Part shown: in pieces, positions 56,326-64,000 of the stretch
How the letters are laid out: every line of letters begins with the position of its first letter
Numbering within the stretch: position 1 is the first letter of the stretch
Origin: Elmis aenea
Taxonomy: Eukaryota > Arthropoda > Insecta > Coleoptera > Elmidae
Assembly (NCBI GenBank): GCA_947652605.1
Contig: OX393578.1
Coordinates: forward strand, 53,265,415-53,329,414
Length of the DNA stretch: 64,000 bases
Direction of reading: 5' to 3'
The notes under the pieces: generated by a model
The model's database searches: none
What the model was told of the DNA's origin: nothing
Seen by the model: only the letters and a program-made list of their open reading frames with translations
Made by a program: the position numbers and the translations under genes

Positions 56326-57609
56326 TATATCACACATTGCGCCGTTGTCCAAAAATCCATAAATTAACACAAACAAAATTTTTTTAGCGTTTTTCAATGA
56401 TAAATTAACCAATTTGTACCAAAATAACTACATTTAAAAAAAAAACATAATTGTGGCTCTTGATGGGTTAAAGGGTGAAAAGTAAGAATGGTGAGTGGAA
56501 TTACTGAAGGAATTACGTTGGCACATTTAAACTAAAATATTAAGCGTGTATTTTATTCTAAATACATTCAGCTTGACCCTTGAATAAGAACGTTCCTATA
56601 AGTAATTAAATCTAGCAGGCATAGTAAGAAACTTGGCAAAAATATTATAATCTTCGCAATATAACTTCCACTGTAATTATATTTGCCACCCACGCTCGAT
56701 TTCAAAACTTTGTAAATATCGAAGAGCGCTGTCGCAACATCGAACCTAACCTTAAAGCACTCCGATACTTTCTCGCTATTATATAAGGGACATGCTGAAT
56801 CACTACCATATCATACATATTGCATGAACGTTCAATATCAACTGGTATATCATTTTATACGAAGTAGGATTTCCTACTGCCCATGATCTTATGTGAGAAC
56901 CGTTTTGAATCATTCCATTTCTATTTTTATATGCATCCGTGCCCGGAATATCAATCATGTAGATCAGCTCCGAATTAATCTTTAAAATTTAATTGCCCAC
57001 TCGCGCATCAGCTTAATGCGTTAAACCATGAACACGTTATATTATGGTGTGTAATTTAAAATTAACTTATTGTTTGCATGTTGTATGTTACACGAACTTC
57101 TTTCGAAACAGCGGAATGAGAAAAAAAACTGAAGGTAAATCGAATCAAACATAAAAAAACAACACGAAATTAATGGAAAAGCGCTGTTTAACATGTTTTT
57201 TTAAACGTAATATTAATATTATTCTACACTGTTTAATTAAAAGTTGGATAATTAAAGCAACACATGTATTCGTACAATTTTTTTTTGTGGCTGTAATTGT
57301 GATTATAGTAATATGTTACCGGCTAATTAAAATAAGTACAGTAAATGCTCGATTAAAGCAACTTTTCTGAATCGATTATGGTTGTAATAGTTGCTATTTT
57401 CTAGTTTTTGTCAAATAAGGTGCACTATTTTAAAATAACTTGAATTTTAATTCATTTATAGTCAGAAATTAAGAAAAAAATTAAGATTTATTGTTGCTAG
57501 AGAAAAAGTTTGTGTTTTTAAAATAATGTTTATTGATTAAGTGAAAATCCAGACTTTCTACAACACTGGAAAACAAATTGAACAAAGAAAATCAAAACTT
57601 AATTTTTAC
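56326..57609. other. Unassigned sequence
   Basis: No gene is supported. 57173-57370 has a 65-codon frame with a hydrophobic stretch (FVAVIVIIVICY) but nothing else to support it. Confidence 0.35.
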
Positions 57610-57930
57610 ATGCTTAGTTTTTCTGCAAAAGCTTTCTCTCTTATTCTTCTTAGAAATAATACGTCCTCATGATTTTCCTTTCTTCTCCAAGATTTTTGAT
57701 ACCGTCTTTTCCCATGTTTCTCTCGGTCTTCCTCTTTTCCTCCTTGTTTGTATCCCTGCTTCCCACACTCTCTTTACCTGTCTTCTTGTGTCCATCCTCT
57801 GTAGATGTCCCCACCAAATCAGTTGTCTAGTTTCTATGAATTCAAAGATAGACTCTACTTCTAATTAGTTTCTAATCTGTTCGTGTTTTATTCTGTCCCT
57901 TCTTACTCTTTTTAAAAAATTCATTTTTAA
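57610..57930 (-). pseudogene. RTE-like reverse transcriptase C-terminal tail
   Basis: On the minus strand: MNFLKRVRRDRIKHEQIRN, a stop, then EVESIFEFIETRQLIWWGHL, QRMDTRRQVKRVWEAGIQTR and RKRGRPRETWEKTVSKILEK followed by a stop after KGKS. RD.I...IR..L...........QL.WWGH..RM.......V.....G.R.RGRPR.TW is the tail motif of insect RTE-type elements. The 75 codons after the first stop are uninterrupted, so this is one of the better preserved scraps. The RT domain itself is absent. The plus-strand Phe/Leu-rich frame is its shadow. Confidence 0.85.
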
Positions 57931-58899
57931 TTCCCAATAAATTTAGTTTGGCCCTCGTATGGGATCATATCGGGAATTTCATTGCGTGCACCATAACGAT
58001 ATGTCAACCATTATTAATAATATAACGGAAACATGCTTTCTTATTCCCGATAATGCCACATAAAATGGCTTTATTTTTAGGAAAATTGTTATCGACGAAA
58101 CCGCGCGACCTTCTTGCGCCCTAAATTTTTCTTTCCGTATTTAACTTAATTTATTGCTGATCTCTTAACATGTCACCAGAAAGATTTACAAGAACAGCCC
58201 ACCCACGGTTATAACAAAAGTTTACAAATTTATTAAAGTTTATCAGCGAAAATAATAAATCGTTATCTGGTTACTTACTATTTCAGAATTTAACACAGTA
58301 ATTTTTCTTCCAAGTACCCCGTAGACAACAAATGTATGTTAGCACGCTATAACTTTATAAGTTTTCGATGTAATTTTCTTGCAGAAGTTGAGAATAACGG
58401 ACGCTTTTACAAACAGTACATGCTAGTTCAGAAACGGGGCCACAGCATTATTTATGGCGAACAGAGAACGAATTCCCGCCCGTTTATCTCATTTTTTAAT
58501 ATTTATATTTTTGGTTGCGAAAATTAGCATATTTACTCATTAAAAAACCAGATTGAAAATGATATGCAGAATAATTTTACATATCCATTTGTCATTTTTT
58601 GGTTGATATGTAGCAAAATGATAAAGTGGAAATTCCGTTCCAGCAAATTTTTAAACTTGAATTTTAATTATAATTTTAATTTAAACCAAGTCCAAAGTAC
58701 GGACTGAGAATTAAAGAATTATTGCAACATTAAAATTAAAATTCTCCAAAATTACTCACATAATAACATCTGAATGTAACTATGTTTTTAAAACATTAAT
58801 TATTCGTTCATTTGATTTTTAAATTCGGCACTTTGCAAAATTTTCAAAGACCCCCAAGTTTTCGAACATTTTCTGATTTTCTAAATTTTTAAGTTTGTA
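57931..58899. other. Unassigned sequence
   Basis: No gene recognised; 58336-58527 has a short frame without motif. The last 100 bp grade into the satellite array. Confidence 0.4.
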
Positions 58900-60780
58900 A
58901 TTTTAAAGAAAAATTGACGATTTTGAAAATTGTTGGTTTGTTAATTATTTGTTTAAACAATACTGTGATCTAAAATATCTCCCAACACAAATAAATCTCT
59001 TATTTAAATAATTAACAATTCCAATTTCCAGAATCACTTAGTTTTTTGAAATTTTACGCAAACTAATAAAGTGTTGTAAGTTTGTTATTAATTGTTTAAA
59101 AACACGCATTTCCCTCCAAAACACATTTTTTTAAAGATTGCAGTTACCAATTCCAAAAATATTTCAGTTACCCAAAATTAGTTAGACTTTTTAGAATTTT
59201 ACAAAAACTGGAAAAATTTAAAAAGCGTTTTTAGTTTGTTGTTTATTTGTTTAGACAACTAACCCATCTAAGAAACACAAACAAATCTCTAATTTAAAGT
59301 ATTATAACTTCCACTATTCGAGAATTTTGCTGTTTTCCAAAATCACTTAGCTTGATAAAATTTTACACAAACTAAAAAAGCGTTGTAAGTTTGTTATTTA
59401 TTTGTTTAAAAATACTGCGCATTATTCCACTTTCAAAACACAAACTTCTTTAAAAAAAAAATGCAATTTCCAACTTCCCCAACATAAGAGATTTTTGAAA
59501 ATTTCCAAAAATTTAAAAAATCTAAAAGTCGTTGCGAGTTTTTTGTTTGTTTGTTTAAACAATACCGTACACCAACCTAACTCCAAAACACAAATAAGCA
59601 TCTTATTTAAATGATTCAAATTTACAACTTCCAAAAATGTTCCTAATTTTCCTGAATAAGTTAGTTTTTTGAAACTTCACGATTATTTAAAAATTTAAAA
59701 AGCGTTATAAGTTGGTTCATTTGTTTAGACAAAACTGTATAGTATACTAAACTAACCCATCTCCAATACGCAAATAAATCTCTTATTCAAATTATTATAA
59801 TTTCCAACTTCTAAAAATTATGCAATTTTTCAAAATCACTTAGTTTTTCAAAATCTTACACAAACTCATAAAACGTTGTAAGTTTGTTATATATATTTGT
59901 TTAAAAATACTATGTATTATTCAACCTCCAAAACGCAAATGAATATCCTTCTTAAAAATGCAATTTCCAACTTTCCAACAGAAGAGATTTTTGAAAATTT
60001 ACAAAAATTGAAAAAAATCTAAAAATCGTTGTTTGTTGTTTGTTTGTTAAAACAATACCGTACACCAACCTTACTCCATTACTTCAAAACACAAGTAAGC
60101 ATCTTATTTAAATGATTAAAATTTCCAACTTCCAAAAATGTTCTTAATTTTCCTGATAAGTTAGTTATTTTAAATTTCACAATAATTGGTAGAATTTAAA
60201 AAGCGTTTTAAGTTTTTTCTTTATTTGTTTAGACAAAACTGTATACTAACCCATCTCCAAAACACAAATAATTCTCTTATGCAAATTATTATAATTTTCA
60301 AATTCCAAAAATTATGCAGTTTTCCAAAATCACATGGTTTTTAAAATGTTACGCAAACTAAAAAAAAAGTTGCAAGTTTGTTATTTATTTGTTTAAAAAT
60401 ACTGTTCATTATTGCACCTCCAAAACGCAAATAAATATCCTTCTAAAAAATTGCAATATCCAATTTCCATCAATTTTAAAAAGTTTCCCAAAATAAGTGA
60501 TTTTTGAAATTTTACAAAAATCTAAAAACCCTTGTAAGTTCAGTGTTTGTTTTAACAATACCATGCACCAGCCTATTTATAAAACACAAATAAGTATCTT
60601 AATTTAAAATGATAAAAAATCCAACTTCCAAAAATTTTCCAAATTTTCCAAAATTAGTTAGTTTTTAAAATTTCACAAAAATTGGATAAACTGTAAATTT
60701 GTAAGTTTGATATTTATTTGTTCAATACTGTTCACTGACCCGTCTCCGAAACACAAATAAATCTCTTGATTAAAATTCTG
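58900..60780 (+). repeat. Satellite array with three-monomer higher-order repeat
   Basis: About 11-12 diverged monomers of 147-181 bp lie head to tail. Each contains AAGTTTGTTATTTATTTGTT, a short A/B/C-specific block, CCAAAACACAAATAA.TCT, TTCCAACTTCCAAAAAT and TTAGTTTTTGAAATTT. Type A (GTTTAAAAATACT) is at 59094, 59404, 59899 and 60391; type B (GTTTAAACAATACCGTACAC) at 59553, 60046 and 60548; type C (GTTTAGACAAAACTGTATAC) at 59249, 59723, 60227 and 60719. From 59404 the order A-B-C repeats three times with a period near 495 bp. The left end (before 59404) is irregular and B is missing once. Confidence 0.85.
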
Positions 60781-61627
60781 TGTCCGGAGTTTCCTTGTGG
60801 GTAGTTTGAATTACACAATAAAAAAAAGTCGACGAGGTCAACAATCGAATCGAGAAATTTTGATCGTATGATGGCGCTGATTCATAGCAGGTGGCTGCGT
60901 TCGAATCGCACGATAGCAAAATTCTTGCGAAGTGCAAGATATCGAAATGACTAAACATCCTTAAGTTGACCGAACAAGCTGTTAACGCAATTTATTTAGC
61001 AAAAATAAACAAGGGGTACCTACTCCGTATCATGTTTTAAAAGCTGGACAACAAATATTACAACACATTTTTTAATCGCCCGAATTTATTTAAAATATTC
61101 CAGATTCTTTTAAGACGTCATAACATTTACATAAACAATAAACTTACAATTAGTTACATCTCTTTAATTACGGAATTTAGGGGAATCTCCGATTTAAAAT
61201 TTATTAAAATATTTAATTTTCGACAATAAAACACTTTTATGTTCCACGTTAATTTAAAAATTACCAATTTGGTGGATGGAAGTCATAAATCTAGTACTTT
61301 TATTTTATTTCCCAAAATAAAACAGTTTTGGACGTTTATTACATTTGCGTGTTTATCATAAATACCCGACCATCATCGGTGTTTTAAAAAAGTAAATTAG
61401 TCAGATAAATAATGCTAATGCTTGTTGCAACAATTTTATCTAGATTTATAACAACGCTGTTAATCAAACATATGGACGAATTATACGATAGCTCTGTTAT
61501 TACGTAAAAATGTGTACAAAAGTTTTCAATAAAAGTTGCTAGTAGTCATTAAAAATATAACCTTAAATAATGTTTAACCGTACACCGTGTTTTGTGTATA
61601 CTTACCGTAACATTGTTTTGTTGAATA
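60781..61627. other. Unassigned sequence
   Basis: No gene recognised. GTTCGAATC at 60898 is not part of a tRNA fold. Confidence 0.4.
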
Positions 61628-61781
61628 CAGGGTCAGGCATCACTTATAACACCCCCACTTATTTTGTTTGTAAAAGATTGAGGCTTACTACCTAAAAAAA
61701 ACTTTAGTACGTGGGTAATTTTTGACTTATTTTATAGAGATATTTTAAAATTTTAAAATATTATTGACTGTTTGAAATGTA
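61628..61781 (+). mobile_element. Possible decayed CAGGGT end flanking the mariner insertion
   Basis: TA-CAGGGTCAGGCATCACTT at 61626 resembles the palindromic element ends. The maT element is inserted about 150 bp downstream. No matching right end is certain (CATCCTGTA at 63809 is a candidate). Confidence 0.3.
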
Positions 61782-63099
61782 CACAGTCTTGCCATAAGTT
61801 CTGTCCCTACTTTTCAAAGACCTCTACATAATTTTCAATTGACTTTTTTGTATTTGTTTGTAAATCATAACTGAAGTTGGCCCTAAACTATTTTAAACAA
61901 AACATTTTATCTCGATATGTCAAACAGTAAACATGGAGTGGGGTGTCAAAGAGGACCGTATTGCGGTAATCGCGTTGCGCAAGTGTATTAAAACACCACG
62001 TGAGATTTTTAACTTGGTGAAACTTTTGAAAATAACAAAAAAATTTATTTATTGAACCATAAATCGATTCAATGAGATGTCTTCTGTCGATGACAGACCA
62101 AGAAGCGGTCGGCCACGTGAGACAAGGACTAGAGCGGTTGTCAAAGCTGTCGCCGAAAGAATTCGCAGAAATCCGCTCCGAAAGCAAAAAATCATGGCAA
62201 GGGAAATGAAAATCCCTTCAAGAACCATGTCACAAATTATTAAGGAAGACCCTGGACTTGGTGCTTCTCGAAGAAGGATAGGTCAGCTGTTTACTGCAAC
62301 TTTACGTCAAACAAGAGCCACAAGAGCAAAGAGATTACATCAGCGACACGCGAAAGGTAATCATCGAAAAATTATTTTTACAGATGAAAAAATTTTCACT
62401 GTCGAAGAAAAGTTTAACCGGCAAAACGATAGAATTTATGCTCACAGCTCTCGGGAAGCCGCCGAAAAAATTCGGAAGGTGGAAAGAGGGCATCACCCGG
62501 CTTCCTTGATGGTTTGGTGGGGAGTATCGTACGAGAACGGCACACAATTGCATTTCTGTGAACAGGGAGTAAAAACACGCGCAGTCAACTACCAAAGCGA
62601 CATTTTGGAGCGGGTGGTGAAGCCCTTAAGCGATACTTTGTTTGCAGGAAAGCACTGGATATTCCAACAAGATTCAGCACCGGCACACAAAGCCAGGACG
62701 ACACAACGCTGGTCAGAAGTCAATTTGCCAGAATTTATCGCCGCTGAAGATTGGCCTTCTGGAAGTCCAGACCTCAATCCTTTGGACTACCGATTGTGGA
62801 ATATTTTAGAGGAAAAGGCTTGCTCTAAAGTCCATCCAAATATCGAGGCGCTAAAAGCAGATTTGGTGAAAGCAGCAGCTTCGATACCGGTTGAAGTCAT
62901 TCGTGCTGCGATAGATGAGTAGCCGGAACGTTTGAAGAAGTGTGTGAGGGCAAAAGGTGGACATTTTGAGTAGTTTTAATATTTTTTATATAGTTTAGTA
63001 ACTAAAGAATAAATTATATAATATTACCTTGCATTTGTTTTATTTCCTCTATAAATTAGGCGTCTTTGAATAAGGGACAGAACTTATGGCAAGACTATG
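61782..63099 (+). mobile_element. maT-type mariner (DD37D), nearly complete
   Basis: Inverted ends CACAGTCTTGCCATAAGTTC and its mirror (CATAGTCTTGCC... read inward from 63099) agree over at least 25 bp with one difference, and TA flanks both sides (61780-61781 and 63100-63101). At 1318 bp with a single transposase gene, the size is normal for a full-length mariner. It is the only DNA transposon here that still has both ends and a full-length gene. Confidence 0.95.
61933..62922 (+). pseudogene. maT-type mariner transposase with one in-frame stop
   Basis: This is the cut-and-paste transposase of the element at 61782-63099, acting in the nucleus on its own terminal repeats. The frame runs from ATG 61933 (MEWGVKEDRIAVIALRKCIK) to TAG 62922, 329 codons, in one phase throughout. 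Its only defect is TGA at 62053-62055 (codon 41), where Arg is expected (CGA to TGA, a single transition). An open frame also begins at Met 62077, but would lack the first helix-turn-helix. Catalytic motifs: FTDEKIF (about codon 153, first Asp), QQDSAPAH (second Asp) and SPDLNPLDY (third Asp), with 37 residues between the second and third, hence DD37D as in the maT group. GRPRE between the HTH motifs is present. WWGV and LWNILEEKAC are also typical. Confidence 0.93.
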
Positions 63100-63101
63100 T
63101 A

Positions 63102-64000
63102 TATACGGCGGGTAACTTTCAACGCATTTAAATATTTACTCATATGAAATGTTAACCACGCAGTCAAGGATTTGAAGTATTTAAAAATTTAGACGGACGA
63201 TTTCTAAACAAAATTGTTATACCTGCTTATTGCAAAACTGTCTCATATGAAGTAATGTAATATTTACAATAGCTTTACTTTATTAGTTAACGTTACGGAT
63301 CATATGTTTTAACAAAAACTGTCCCTGCATTAGTCAATGATATTAATCATTTCATAAAGTGTGCCACACTGCGTTGTGCAAGTGACACAACTAAAAAATA
63401 TCATACTGTTTTAGTTAAGTAATTTAAATACCTAGCATTTGAAATGTGGTATACATACACACAGTACGTTATCTCGATAACTATACTTAGTTAATCTGCT
63501 AAAATGTCGGTGTTATTGTGTATTGTTCTTAGCTTTACAGCTATCAGATTAATTGTGGTATTGCATGTTCAACTCGTTTTAATATTTTCACCTCCAGCTT
63601 TTACCAGATTGCTTAGCACAAAATATCATAAAACACGATGTATGCTTGTCCCCGGGCGCCCATTTGTAACCGAAAAGAAAACAAAACAAGAATTAGCCTC
63701 GAAATTAATAACAACGTGATGCTAATGAGTGTGGAATATTTATAAATTTTTTAGCCCGTACGCACTGTCGTGGAACAATAGCGCAGCATTTTTTATTCTT
63801 TGGACAACATCCTGTACTTCCTAGAAATGTTTTTATCGCCGGTTAATTGCACTTTAACCTTATTTGGTTTTTTGCAGAAAAAAAGCAAAACATCGTATTC
63901 ATTATAAATAATAAGATAAATGATACATTGAAAACAATTTTCACCTAAAATAGGAGATTTACAAATCGGTATTATCAAGAGAGAAAAAATTATTTGCTAT
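63102..64000. other. Unassigned sequence to window end
   Basis: No gene recognised. 63504-63719 has a 71-codon frame without motif. Confidence 0.35.

Noticed and set aside
57173..57370. Small membrane-protein-like frame.
   Set aside because: One hydrophobic stretch in an AT-rich region is expected by chance; no other support.
57578..57868. 96-codon hydrophobic plus-strand frame.
   Set aside because: Antisense shadow of the RTE-like tail on the minus strand.
58900..60780. CRISPR-like repeat/spacer pattern.
   Set aside because: Whole monomers repeat without unique spacers, and the context is eukaryotic satellite DNA.
60890..60910. GTTCGAATC T-loop-like motif.
   Set aside because: No D arm, anticodon arm or acceptor stem at the right distance.

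Overview
This window looks like a stretch of repeat-dominated insect chromosome, with no host gene that I can support. The DNA is AT-rich and has no operons or ribosome-binding-site-led reading frames. Almost every recognisable protein trace belongs to a transposable element: Jockey-like, RTE-like and CR1/L2-like reverse transcriptases, Penelope-like ends, mariner and piggyBac transposases. Many palindromic elements begin TA-CAGGGTG, and a short TTAGG-type telomeric run is present. A beetle would fit, but the order is an inference. I found no tRNA, rRNA, CRISPR or prokaryotic signal.

Layout. 1-600: Jockey-like RT remnant (minus). 1.7-3.4 kb: TTAA-type end, then a hAT foldback with an exact 8-bp target duplication. 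4.6-7.5 kb: two large palindromic elements (Y1, Z). 8.6-10.7 kb: RTE-like RT remnant split by a hAT element and by a foldback. 11.8-12.4 kb: inverted Penelope-like ends. 12.9-14.9 kb: another hAT element, then a Jockey remnant. 16.0-19.8 kb: palindromes W and V with a hAT MITE between them; V carries the C-terminus of a mariner-type transposase in both arms. 20.9-25.3 kb: dispersed repeat A, a GC-rich palindrome and a Harbinger-like element. 27.1-30.8 kb: an unidentified open frame, CR1-like RT remnants and a composite palindrome holding a hAT MITE. 31.3-33.4 kb: piggyBac element nested in a hAT element. 33.9-35.7 kb: cluster of CAGGGTG ends. 36.7-38.9 kb: palindrome X1 with TTAA-type insertions. 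39.7-44.2 kb: a 4.5-kb inverted-repeat structure holding a mariner fragment and palindromes T and Y2. 44.2-45.7 kb: repeat A with a CR1-like insertion and 9-bp target duplication. 46.9-54.3 kb: Penelope end, mariner N-terminus, several RT tails, a 16-bp minisatellite, palindrome X2 inside Penelope-like sequence, and a MITE. 56 kb: half of a V-type element. 57.6 kb: RT tail. 58.9-60.8 kb: satellite of about 160-bp monomers in a three-monomer higher-order repeat. 61.8-63.1 kb: an almost intact maT-type (DD37D) mariner with one in-frame stop.

How it fits together. The nesting gives a local history: retrotransposon remnants are cut by hAT and CAGGGTG palindromes, and these in turn by TTAA elements, a Harbinger-like element and other palindromes. 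The youngest-looking complete copy is the 61.8-63.1 kb mariner. The most interesting group is the TA-CAGGGTGK palindromes, at least eight with paired ends. Their arms are hundreds of bases long and one has transposase coding sequence of the IS630-Tc1-mariner type in both arms. All identities come from reading motifs by eye; no database search was run.
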